Notes under the pieces: model-generated | What the model was told of the DNA's origin: nothing | What the model saw: the letters and a program-made list of their open reading frames with translations, nothing else | Database searches by the model: none | Source of the DNA: Nannocystis sp. | GTDB taxonomy: Bacteria; Myxococcota_A; Polyangia; Nannocystales; Nannocystaceae | Direction: 5' to 3' | DNA: 64,000 bases | NCBI GenBank assembly: GCA_016712315.1 | Contig: JADJRG010000013.1 | Coordinates: 1,586,001-1,650,000, forward strand | Shown: positions 1-8,541 of the stretch, piece by piece | Numbering within the stretch: the first letter of the stretch is position 1 | Layout: the number at the start of each line of letters is the position of its first letter | Made by a program: the position numbers and the translations under genes

Positions 1-482
1 TCTTCCTCTGCTACAGCGAGCGCGAGGCGCGGTCCTTCGACGCCGAGCTGCAGCGGCGTGAGCACGAGATCCAAGCCGATAACCTCTACCCGGAGTTCGA
101 CCTCCCGGACTACAGCACCCTGAGCGCGAGCGAGACCTACGTGATGGTCATCCGCGGCGGCCAATTCGTCGCCGAGGAGCTGCGCTTCATCAGCGAGTGG
201 CGCCGCCGCGTCGACCAAGCGGCTCAGCGGGCGGCGTTGACGGCCGTGCGCCGGCAGGAGAGCTTTCAGCGCTCGCTCCACTCGCGGGCCAGCGAGCACC
301 TGGGCCCGCCGGTGGTGATCGGCTGGACGCCGCCCTGTTTGGCCCGGAGCAGCAAGTGGGCGGTCGAGATCTGGCTGCTGACCGACTTCGACGGCCACCG
401 CGGGCGCGCGCACGTCTTCATGGTGGACAGCGGCAGCCAGGCGATCACCCGCGAATTTTTTACGGATGTGATGCTGAGCTAG
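1..482 (+). CDS. C-terminal part of an unrecognised protein
   Basis: This reading frame is open from base 3 to the TAG stop at 480-482, so the 5' part of the gene lies outside the window. The visible 159 residues are charged and contain no motif I recognise. Tyr/Asp-rich stretches (NLYPEFDLPDY) are followed by an Arg-rich helix and a Trp-rich C-terminal part. No signal peptide can be judged because the start is missing. A Met at 141-143 could be an internal start, but the frame is open and equally codon-biased before it. Function unknown. Confidence 0.6.
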   Translation, partial: FLCYSEREARSFDAELQRREHEIQADNLYPEFDLPDYSTLSASETYVMVIRGGQFVAEELRFISEWRRRVDQAAQRAALTAVRRQESFQRSLHSRASEHLGPPVVIGWTPPCLARSSKWAVEIWLLTDFDGHRGRAHVFMVDSGSQAITREFFTDVMLS

Positions 483-486
483 CGCT

Positions 487-540
487 CCTGGCCGCAGGTT
501 CCTGGCCGCGGGTTCCTGGCCGCGGGTTCCTGGCCCGAGG
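487..540. repeat. 14-bp tandem repeat, about 3.9 copies
   Basis: The unit CCTGGCCGCGGGTT is repeated head to tail at 487-500 (one mismatch), 501-514, 515-528 and partly at 529-540. It begins 5 bases after the stop of the preceding gene, in the 210-base gap before the TonB receptor. The rest of the gap (541-692) shows no gene. A ribosome-binding site GGAGAGAG lies just before the ATG at 693. Confidence 0.85.
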
Positions 541-692
541 TGCGCAGAGGTTTGCCGAGCCTCAATCCGATGAGAGTTCGGTATTGACCGCGGTGGCGCG
601 CGCGAGCTATGCGCTTGCGTATGCACCTGCTTGCCCTAGCTCAACGGGGGTCTAGACGCGGCGCGTGCGGCTAGCTCAGGCGGAGAGAGACA

Positions 693-3600
693 ATGCGCAA
701 AAGTGCTTGGATATCCATTCTCGGGGCAGTCGCGGCGCAGGTCGCTGTGGTGCAGGTCGCCGAGGCGGGTCAGAGCGATGGCGTCTTCATCGGGGTGATC
801 CGCGACGCCTCCACCGGCGCGGGGATCGAGGGCGCCGTGGTGGTCGTCGTCGGCGAGAAGCTCCAGGGCGAACGCACCGTGACGACCGACTCGAGCGGCG
901 TCTACCGCCTGCCGAACCTGCCGCCGGGGGCGTACGACCTGACGGTGCTGCACTCGAACTACGGCGAGGGCAAGCGGCGCAAGGGCCTGCAGCTGCGCGC
1001 GAACACGACGATCCGCGTCGACATCTCGCTCATGCCGGTCGGCGAAGGCGACGTGCGCACGATCATCATCCCGGCGCCGACGGTCGACGTCGGCTCGAGC
1101 TCGACGGGCCTGTCGATCGACAAGGAGATGGCGAAGCGGGTGCCGATCATCGCGCCCGGCGGCAAGGGCTCGGTGAACCGCTCCTTCGAGGCGGTCGCCG
1201 AGGCGACGCCCGGCGCGCAGAGCGACACCTACGGCACCTCGATCGCGGGCTCTACCTCGCCGGAGAACCAGTACACGATCGACGGCATGTCGGTGAACAA
1301 CCCGGCGTACGGGATCAACGGCAGCGGCCTGTCGATCGAGTTCGTCGAGGAGGTGAAGGTCGAGGTCGGCGGCTACATGCCCGAGTTCGGGCGCAGCACC
1401 GGCGGGGTGATCAACGCGACCACCAAGCGCGGCTCCAACGAGCTGCACGGCGGCGCGTGGATGTTCTATACGCCAGGTCAGCTCGAGGGGCGGCGGCTGA
1501 TCCCGCGGCGCGACGGCGACACGATCCAGACCGAGCGCCTGCTCAATTGGCAGGGCGACGCGGGCTTCGACGTCGGCGGCAAGATCGTCAAGGACAAGCT
1601 GTGGTTCTACGCGGGCTTCCAGATCGGCAGGCAGGTGTACGACCTGCGCTCGTCGTGGAACCGCCAGGTCGTCGACCCGTCGACCGGCTGCGCGAACGTC
1701 ATCGATCCGAGCACCGGCCAGCGCTTGCCCTTCGCGCCGACCGCCGACGACCCGTGCGCGATCAAGGGCGCCGGCTTCACCGAGACCGAGCGGATCGCCG
1801 GGAGCACGCGGACCGCGAGGGCGCAGGCGACGACGATCCAGGCGATCGGCAAGCTCACCTACGCGCCGGCGAAGAACCACACGATCGACCTGACGGGCAT
1901 CTTCATGCCGACCCTGTCGGGCGGCGCCGACTCGTACGGGATCCGCGCCGAGACCGGCCTGCCGGAGGTCGGCAACCTGAACGGCGACTTCTCGGCGCAG
2001 GCGCACCGCTACCGCTCCGACGCGACCGACATCCTCTCGCGCTGGAGCGCGACCTCAAAGGACAAGAACTGGCTCTTCGACACGACGCTCGGCTGGCACC
2101 ACCAGCTCGATCATCGCTTGCCCTCCGACGGCTCGCGGGTGGGCTCGAACACCGGCCTCGCGGCGGTGCCCGGGGTGATCTACCGGCGCGGCGGCCTGCC
2201 GCTCACGGACTTCCAAGGCCTGCCGACGGGGGCGCCGGTCGGCGCCTGTGACCCCTTCACCGCGCCCGGCTCGATGGACGCGACGACGATCTGTCCGATC
2301 CGCACCTACTCGGCCGGCGGGCCCGGCTTCATCTACGAGCGCAACCTCGACCGGATCCACGGCCGCCACATGGTCACGCGCTTCCTCCAAGGCGCGGGCC
2401 ACCACCTGCTCAAGGCGGGCGTCGACGCGGAGTACATCCAGTACACCAACAACCGCGGCTACTCGGGCGGCACGCTCTACCGCGAGAACGTCGCCGGCAC
2501 GAGCTTTACGGACTACCGCCAGCAGGGCTTCTTGGTCGGCCCGGACGACGCGGTGATCCTCGGCAACATCCAATACACGACCTTCGCGTCGACCGTCGGC
2601 GCGTTCATCCAGGACTCCTGGAGCGTGATGGATAAGGTGACGATCAACGCGGGCCTGCGCTACGACGCGCAGCACCTGTTCGCGGCCGATCGTTCGCTGG
2701 CGCTCGCGCTGCCCAACCAGATCTCGCCGCGCGTCGGCGTGATCTGGGACCCGACCTACGAGGGCAAGGCGAAGATCTTCGGCAACTACGCGCGCTTCTA
2801 CCAGAGCGTGCCGCTCGACATCGCCGACCGCGCCGGCTCCGGCGAGCCCGGGCTGATCTCGGTGCACCCGAAGGCGGGGTGCGATCCGCTCGACATCGAC
2901 CAACACCTCGGCCCGTGCCGCTCGGACTCGGGCCGCGCGCAGCTCGGCGGATCGACCGAGCCAGACCAGCTCTGGATCCCCTACGGCGGCAACAAGACGC
3001 CGATCGATCCCCGCCTCAAGGCGCAGTCCACCGACGAGATCGTCGGCGGCGCGGAGTACGAGTTCCTCCAGGACGTCCGGCTCGGCGCGGTCTACACCCG
3101 CCGCTGGATGAACCGGGTGATCGAGGACATGAGCCGCGATGAGGCGAACACGTACTTCATCGGCAACCCGGGCTACGGGATCGCGGCGGATTTTCCCAAG
3201 CCGACCCGCAACTACGACGCGGTGCAGCTGTTCATCGACAAGCGGTTCACCGACAACTGGCTGCTGCACGGCTCCTACACGCTCTCCTGGCTGCGCGGCA
3301 ATTACGCCGGCCTATTCCGCCCAGAGACCGGCCAGCTCGACCCGAACATCAACTCGGACTTCGACCTGATCTCGCTGCTCGACAACCGCCAAGGTTACCT
3401 GCCGGCGGACAGCCGCCACGCGTTTAAGGTCTTCTCCTCGGGCGTGGTGCCGATGCGCAACGGCCACGCGCTCGAGCTCGGCGGCGCCTTCCGAGCGACC
3501 TCGGGCGGGCCGACCAGCTACTTCGGCTCGCACGAGCTCTACGGCCCCGATGAGGCGTTCATCCTGCCGCGCGGGGTCGGCGAGCGGCTGCCGTGGCGCT

Positions 3601-3884
3601 TCTCGATCGACCCGCGGATCGCCTACGTCAAGCAGATCACCAAGGACGTGACCTTCTCGTTGATCATGGAGGTCTACAACGTCGCCAACTTCCAGACGGC
3701 GATCGCGGTCGACCAGACGTACACGTTCAGCGACGTCAAGCCGATCAAGGGCGGCACCGTCGACGACCTCAAGAACCTCAAGGACGTCTACGACGAGGAT
3801 GTCCTAAAGAACCCCAACTTCGGCAACCCGGTGCTCTACCAGCTCCCGCGGCAGTTCCGCTTCGGCGCCCGGTTCAACTTCTGA
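693..3884 (+). CDS. TonB-dependent receptor with N-terminal carboxypeptidase-regulatory-like domain
   Basis: Outer-membrane TonB-dependent transporter of 1063 residues. A signal peptide (about residues 1-25, ending AEAG) is followed by a carboxypeptidase-regulatory-like beta-sandwich (about 30-115, with DSSGVYRLPNLPPGAYDL). Next come a plug domain with PENQYTIDGMSV and VEVGGYMPEFGRSTGGVIN, and a long 22-strand-type barrel ending in FRFGARFNF, the terminal-aromatic signature of outer-membrane barrels. The substrate cannot be read from sequence. The start is supported by GGAGAGAG 5-7 bases upstream. It is followed after 10 bases by an exported protein and then a Pro-rich membrane protein on the same strand, so the three probably form one operon. 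Confidence 0.9.
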   Translation: MRKSAWISILGAVAAQVAVVQVAEAGQSDGVFIGVIRDASTGAGIEGAVVVVVGEKLQGERTVTTDSSGVYRLPNLPPGAYDLTVLHSNYGEGKRRKGLQLRANTTIRVDISLMPVGEGDVRTIIIPAPTVDVGSSSTGLSIDKEMAKRVPIIAPGGKGSVNRSFEAVAEATPGAQSDTYGTSIAGSTSPENQYTIDGMSVNNPAYGINGSGLSIEFVEEVKVEVGGYMPEFGRSTGGVINATTKRGSNELHGGAWMFYTPGQLEGRRLIPRRDGDTIQTERLLNWQGDAGFDVGGKIVKDKLWFYAGFQIGRQVYDLRSSWNRQVVDPSTGCANVIDPSTGQRLPFAPTADDPCAIKGAGFTETERIAGSTRTARAQATTIQAIGKLTYAPAKNHTIDLTGIFMPTLSGGADSYGIRAETGLPEVGNLNGDFSAQAHRYRSDATDILSRWSATSKDKNWLFDTTLGWHHQLDHRLPSDGSRVGSNTGLAAVPGVIYRRGGLPLTDFQGLPTGAPVGACDPFTAPGSMDATTICPIRTYSAGGPGFIYERNLDRIHGRHMVTRFLQGAGHHLLKAGVDAEYIQYTNNRGYSGGTLYRENVAGTSFTDYRQQGFLVGPDDAVILGNIQYTTFASTVGAFIQDSWSVMDKVTINAGLRYDAQHLFAADRSLALALPNQISPRVGVIWDPTYEGKAKIFGNYARFYQSVPLDIADRAGSGEPGLISVHPKAGCDPLDIDQHLGPCRSDSGRAQLGGSTEPDQLWIPYGGNKTPIDPRLKAQSTDEIVGGAEYEFLQDVRLGAVYTRRWMNRVIEDMSRDEANTYFIGNPGYGIAADFPKPTRNYDAVQLFIDKRFTDNWLLHGSYTLSWLRGNYAGLFRPETGQLDPNINSDFDLISLLDNRQGYLPADSRHAFKVFSSGVVPMRNGHALELGGAFRATSGGPTSYFGSHELYGPDEAFILPRGVGERLPWRFSIDPRIAYVKQITKDVTFSLIMEVYNVANFQTAIAVDQTYTFSDVKPIKGGTVDDLKNLKDVYDEDVLKNPNFGNPVLYQLPRQFRFGARFNF

Positions 3885-3894
3885 GGAGGCCTCG

Positions 3895-4659
3895 ATGACC
3901 GCCCACACTGCACTCTCCTCGACGCTCGCCGCCGGCCTGCTGCTCGGCGCCCTCTCGCCCGCGAGCTGCACCCAGCCCGCGAGCCTCTGCACCACCGGCC
4001 ACGGCGCCTACGCGGCGCGCTACACGCTCGAGGAGGGCGACCCGAGCTCCGAGTGCGGCGCGCTGGTCGGCGACCTGCTCGGCATGCAGACCTACTACGG
4101 CGAGAAGGACGGGCTGCCGGACTTCAGCCGGATCTCGGTGGCGATCCGCGCCGCGTTGATCGGTGACCTGGTCCAGTACGCGGCCGATCGCGGGGTCGCC
4201 GACCTGGACCCGAAGAGCGACGCGAACGCGTTCGGCGGCTTCACCAGCCAAGCGCCGGGCGCCGACGAATTCTGTCAGGTCGAGGCGATCTCCGCGTCGA
4301 TCAACCTGCCCGAGATCCCCGGGGTCCCCGGCGTCGAAGACGACCCCGACACCGAAGAAGACGAGACCGTCGACGAGCTGCCCCCGCAGGACGCCGCGGC
4401 GATCACGATGGAGTGGAAGAACGCGCGCTTCCTGGTCAACGCGGGGGCCCAAGGGACCCAGTTCGAGGCTGACCTGAAGTACACCCGCAACGGCTGCGTC
4501 GCCGAGTACCACGTCGTCGGCGTCTACCCGGCGGTCGAGTGCGAGGCGGACGCCGACTGCGACGACCCTAGCAACGGGATCAACCCAGACTTCGCCCTCG
4601 AGTGCGCGACAGAGCTCGGCCTCTGCGTGCTCAAGGGCGAGCTGCCGGCCTACAAGTAG
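3895..4659 (+). CDS. Exported Cys-containing protein, TonB-receptor partner
   Basis: A 254-residue protein with an N-terminal signal (hydrophobic LAAGLLLGALSPASC). The Cys at about residue 25 could be a lipidation site, but the preceding PAS is not a canonical lipobox. The mature part has several Cys, an acidic linker (DDPDTEEDETVDEL) and a C-terminal segment with paired Cys in CEADADCDD and CATELGLC. No family is recognised. GAGGAGG lies 6-10 bases before the ATG. It starts 10 bases after the TonB receptor stop, so it is likely cotranscribed and may be a surface or periplasmic accessory lipoprotein of that transporter; this is inference from position. Confidence 0.7.
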   Translation: MTAHTALSSTLAAGLLLGALSPASCTQPASLCTTGHGAYAARYTLEEGDPSSECGALVGDLLGMQTYYGEKDGLPDFSRISVAIRAALIGDLVQYAADRGVADLDPKSDANAFGGFTSQAPGADEFCQVEAISASINLPEIPGVPGVEDDPDTEEDETVDELPPQDAAAITMEWKNARFLVNAGAQGTQFEADLKYTRNGCVAEYHVVGVYPAVECEADADCDDPSNGINPDFALECATELGLCVLKGELPAYK

Positions 4660-4687
4660 CGTCAACGCCAGCGACGGAGCGACGACC

Positions 4688-5440
4688 ATGCGACAGAATT
4701 CTTTCACCAACAGAGACTGGTCCGAGCGCGGCTTTGTATGTCCCAAGGGTCATGTGACTCGGCGCGCCGCCGCGGCGCTCGCGACCGCCGCGCTGCTGAC
4801 GAGCGAGCTCGCGCTCGCGGCGCCCGCGGCGATCGTACCTGCCGAGCGGGAGGCGACCGGCCCGATCGAGCCGATGCCGGCCCCCGAGGCGCCGCCGACG
4901 CGGATCGGCGCGACCCCCGAGCCCGAGCCGCCCGCCCCCGAGCTGCCGCCGGAGCCCGCACCCGAGGCGACGCCCGAGGGCCCCGAGCCGCCGCCGACGA
5001 TCGATCTGCCCGACCCCGCGGTGGCCGCGCGCGCGCAGCAGCTCCGCCGCGCCGGCGCGATCACGATGGCCTCCGGCGGCGGCGTCGCGCTGGCCGGCTT
5101 GGCGATGATCTTCGCGTTCACGGTCAAGGGCAACCGCTTGGAGCGCGACCAGATCGCCGCAGAGGACGCGTTTCAGCGCGCGGACTGCAACCGCGACCCG
5201 TCGAGCACGTGTACGGAGCTCGGCGCGCGCGCGGCGGATATTCGCGCGCAGATCGACGGCGCGGACACGTCGGCGAGGATCGCGGGCGCGCTCTTCACGG
5301 CGGGGCTCGCGACGGTGGCGGTCGGCGGGATCGTCTACCGCCGCGGCCACCGCAAGCGCCAAGCGTCCGCGGAGGAGATCGCGAGCCGCCTCCGCCTCAG
5401 CCCCAGCCTCGGCGGCGCGGTCCTCATGGGTCGCTTCTAA
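4688..5440 (+). CDS. Pro/Glu-rich membrane protein
   Basis: A 250-residue protein. An N-terminal hydrophobic segment (RRAAAALATAALLTSELALA) is followed by a Pro/Glu-rich linker (about residues 50-108), reminiscent of periplasm-spanning TonB linkers. Two hydrophobic helices (about 120-142 and 196-218) flank a short loop with two Cys. The C-terminus is basic (RRGHRKRQ) and then short. No TonB C-terminal domain is visible. It lies 28 bases after the preceding gene and completes the TonB receptor cluster. The region around 4739-4752 carries one of the recurrent TGTC...TCA sites and several codons rare for this genome. Function unknown. Confidence 0.65.
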   Translation: MRQNSFTNRDWSERGFVCPKGHVTRRAAAALATAALLTSELALAAPAAIVPAEREATGPIEPMPAPEAPPTRIGATPEPEPPAPELPPEPAPEATPEGPEPPPTIDLPDPAVAARAQQLRRAGAITMASGGGVALAGLAMIFAFTVKGNRLERDQIAAEDAFQRADCNRDPSSTCTELGARAADIRAQIDGADTSARIAGALFTAGLATVAVGGIVYRRGHRKRQASAEEIASRLRLSPSLGGAVLMGRF

Positions 5441-5529
5441 GCGGCGCCGCCGCAGGGTGCGCGCGAGGCCCTCGCGCCGCTATGCTAACCCGGTGAACCG
5501 GCGATGCGAGCCGCTCCCGGAGGCGAGGC

Positions 5530-8500
5530 GTGGTTGAAGAGGCGCGGCGCGGCCTCGACTTTCGCGGGCGCGCGCGGGTCGAGGCGGATCGCTACGGGCC
5601 GGACCCGTGGGTGTTCGTGCGTGAGCTGCTGCAGAACGCGCGGGACGCGGGCGCGACGGCGGTGGAGATCCTCGTGGCTGAGGAGGCCGGCCAGCTCCGC
5701 GTCGAGGTCCGCGACGACGGCGAAGGCATGAGCTACGAGCACGCGCGCCGCTACCTCTTCGCGCTCTACGCCTCCTCGAAGGAGAGCCGAGTCGATCAGG
5801 CGGGCCGCTTCGGCGTGGGTTTTTGGTCGATCCTGCGCTTCGAGCCGGCGTCGATCACGGTGCGCTCGCGGCCGCGCGCGGGCGGCGAGGCGTGGGAGCT
5901 GTGCTTCGGCGGCGACCTCAGCGCCGCGGTGCGACGGACGCCGACGATGGAGCCGGGCACACACTTGATCCTCGAGCGAGGCGGGGGCGACGGGGCGAGC
6001 CCCCGCCGGATCTTCGACGCAGCCTGGCAGAACGCGCGCTTCTTGCGGGTCAAGGGCGACCCCGAGCGAGCGCTCCAGGTGACGGTGAACGGCGAGGCGA
6101 TCGCGGCGCCGTTCGCGTTGCCGCCGCCCTCCGCGAGCTTCCATCGGGCAGGCCTGCGCGGGGTCGTCGGGCTCGGCGGCGCGGCGCGGGTGGAGCTGTT
6201 CTCCCGCGGCCTGCGGGTGCGCGCGGCGGCGTCGCTCGAGGACTTTATCAGCCCCGGCGGACAGGCGAGCGAGCGCAGCCGGGTGCACTTCACCGAGCTG
6301 CCAGGGCGCTTGGCCCCGCAGGCGCTGCTGGAGAGCGATCACCTCGGGCTGTTGCTCTCGCGCGCTGACGCCCGCGAGGATCGGCCGCTGCGCCGCTTGA
6401 TCGCGCTCGCCCAGCGCGAGCTGACCCGCTTGGTCGATCGCCAGCTCGACGCCGCGCGGCCGCTGCCTTGGTGGCGCCGCTTCGGCTTGGCGCTGCGCCT
6501 GCGCCTGCGCGCGTCGCTGCTGCTGCGCACGCTGCTGGCGGTGCTGCTCGGCGCGGCGCTGGCGATCACGGTCTCGTTCGCGCTGTGGGGCGATCGCTTG
6601 GCGCTGCGCCTCGGCGTCGGCGCGGCCGGCGGCGCGGGCGAGGTCGTGGCCGTCGCCGCGGGCGGCCGTGACTATCGCGACCTCGCGGCGGACTACCGCG
6701 GCCCGCAGGTCGACGCGCTCGCGGCGAGCGCGGCGGCGCCGATCGACATGACTTATAAGCCAGGTGATCAGCGGCTCTACTTCGCCGCGCTGATCATCGA
6801 TCGGTTCGACGCGGGCGGCGCGCCCCAGACCTCGGCGCCGGGCGGCGCGCTCACCCCGTACGTCGGCGCTCCCTGTCGCGCTCAGGACACGTGCGTCGAG
6901 GTCGAGCTGGCGCTCGCCGCGTCCGAGGGGCTCTCCCGGGTGCCAGTCCCGACCGGCTACTTGCTCGATCCGACGTCGCTGCGCCTCGACGATCGACCCC
7001 GCCGCGCCTTCGCGTCGCTGCACGACGAGCCGCTCTTGGTGGTCGACGCGCCGCTGCGCGGGCGGCTCCGCTATACGGTGGTCGCCGGCGCGCCGTCGCA
7101 GCGATCGTGGTCGCCGCCCAGCGCGGAGCCGCTGCCCGAGCCGCTGCGCGCGGTGGCCCTCGCGCTCCGTCGCCAGCCGCGAGAGGAGCGGGTGCTGCGG
7201 CTGACAGAGGAGGTCGCGCGCCGGGTGGCCTACAGCGTCGAGCCGGAGGTCGCCGCGGCTCATGCGCTCGCGCGGGCGCGAGGGCGCGGGCTCTTCGCCC
7301 GCACCCTCGAGATCGGCCGCGGCGACTGCGACCTACAGAACGCCCTCTTGGTCGCGCTGCTGCACGAAGCTGGCGTAGAGGCCAGGTTAGCGATCGGCGT
7401 CGTCGGCAGCTCCGGCGGGGCGAGCCCGTGGCTGCACGCGTGGGCGGAGCACCGCGAGGAGGGGGGGCCGTGGCAGGTGGCTGACGCGAGCGCGGGGCAG
7501 GGCCCGCTCGCGCTGCGACGCGCCGACCAGGCCGCCGCGGCGCTCGCGCCGGCTAGTCACGACGCGAGCGCCGGGACAGGCGCCGAAGGGTCGGCGGAGG
7601 GGCCGGGCGGCGGCGACTCGAGGTCTGGAGAGGGGGACGAGCCCGGCGACGCCGGCGCGCCCGAGGACGAGCGCGCGGCGGCGGATCGGGGCGCGGAGGT
7701 CGAGGATGCAGGGGCGCTCGCGGCGGCGCCGCAGCGGCGCGGGCTCGCGGTGTCGCTGGGGATCGTCGGCGCGGTCCTTGGGATCGGCGCGGCGGTGTTG
7801 GGGTTGAGGCGGCGGCTGCGGCGCGAGATCGTGGTCGAGCAGGGGCGGGATCTCTCGCGCCTCTTGATGGGCGTGCTCCAGCACCCGGAGTCGTTCCGCG
7901 GGATGCCTGCGGTCTTCCAGCGGCCGCTCGTGCCGGTCTGTGATGGCCGCCCGATCTCGCTCGACCACGCCCGCGAGCTCGCCCGCGCCGGTCGCCTCTT
8001 CCGCGCAGGGCGGCGGGCGCCGCTCGTCGTCGACGCGCTTCGGGGCGGCAGCGTGGTCCTCGACGACGCGCTGCCGGACGCCTGCATCGTCGCGGACGCG
8101 CTCGGCGCGAGCGACCTCGACGCCTGGGACGCGCTGCTCGCGGCGGCCGTCGAGACGCCGCTGTTGGCCGCGGTCAACGCTCACCTTGAGGCGTGCGATG
8201 AGCGCTGGAAGATCCTCGCCGCGCCGGGGCTGGGGCGCCCTCGACCGCTCGATCTGTCGCTGCTGCGCCTCCGTCGCCACCCGCTCCGCGGTCGCCGTCT
8301 CTTGATCGTCGACGCCGCCGATCCGTGGCTCGTCGAGGCCGAGTCGCGGCGCGCGCGCGCCCCCGCCGACGCCCTCTTCGCCGCCGTCGACGCCTCGCTC
8401 GACCTCCTCGACGTCCCGCCGGAGCGGCGCGCGCCGCTGCTGCACGGCCCGGCGCGGGCGGCGGTGCTCGAGGCGGTCGAGCGGCTCGACCGGCCAGGCG

Positions 8501-8541
8501 CGGTCAGGGCCGCGGAGGGGTCAATTCGTCAAGATGTCTGA
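5530..8541 (+). CDS. Hsp90-type GHKL ATPase fused to a membrane-anchored transglutaminase-like domain
   Basis: A 1003-residue protein with GTG start and GGAGG 6 bases upstream. Residues 30-110 carry an Hsp90-type ATP-binding fold: N-box FVRELLQNARDAGA (E32, N36, D39), G1 box DDGEGM (62-67) and G2 box GRFGVGFWS (92-100). A transmembrane helix lies near 330-355. Residues about 565-660 form a transglutaminase/cysteine-protease-like core with the triad Cys600 (GRGDCDLQNA), His636 (WLHAWAEHR) and Asp652 (WQVADAS). An acidic low-complexity linker and a second transmembrane helix (about 738-760) precede a roughly 240-residue C-terminal domain I do not recognise. The stop overlaps the next gene by 8 bases. 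The role is unknown. The architecture suggests an ATP-driven switch coupled to an extracytoplasmic or membrane-facing peptidase or crosslinker (inference). Confidence 0.85.
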   Translation: MVEEARRGLDFRGRARVEADRYGPDPWVFVRELLQNARDAGATAVEILVAEEAGQLRVEVRDDGEGMSYEHARRYLFALYASSKESRVDQAGRFGVGFWSILRFEPASITVRSRPRAGGEAWELCFGGDLSAAVRRTPTMEPGTHLILERGGGDGASPRRIFDAAWQNARFLRVKGDPERALQVTVNGEAIAAPFALPPPSASFHRAGLRGVVGLGGAARVELFSRGLRVRAAASLEDFISPGGQASERSRVHFTELPGRLAPQALLESDHLGLLLSRADAREDRPLRRLIALAQRELTRLVDRQLDAARPLPWWRRFGLALRLRLRASLLLRTLLAVLLGAALAITVSFALWGDRLALRLGVGAAGGAGEVVAVAAGGRDYRDLAADYRGPQVDALAASAAAPIDMTYKPGDQRLYFAALIIDRFDAGGAPQTSAPGGALTPYVGAPCRAQDTCVEVELALAASEGLSRVPVPTGYLLDPTSLRLDDRPRRAFASLHDEPLLVVDAPLRGRLRYTVVAGAPSQRSWSPPSAEPLPEPLRAVALALRRQPREERVLRLTEEVARRVAYSVEPEVAAAHALARARGRGLFARTLEIGRGDCDLQNALLVALLHEAGVEARLAIGVVGSSGGASPWLHAWAEHREEGGPWQVADASAGQGPLALRRADQAAAALAPASHDASAGTGAEGSAEGPGGGDSRSGEGDEPGDAGAPEDERAAADRGAEVEDAGALAAAPQRRGLAVSLGIVGAVLGIGAAVLGLRRRLRREIVVEQGRDLSRLLMGVLQHPESFRGMPAVFQRPLVPVCDGRPISLDHARELARAGRLFRAGRRAPLVVDALRGGSVVLDDALPDACIVADALGASDLDAWDALLAAAVETPLLAAVNAHLEACDERWKILAAPGLGRPRPLDLSLLRLRRHPLRGRRLLIVDAADPWLVEAESRRARAPADALFAAVDASLDLLDVPPERRAPLLHGPARAAVLEAVERLDRPGAVRAAEGSIRQDV

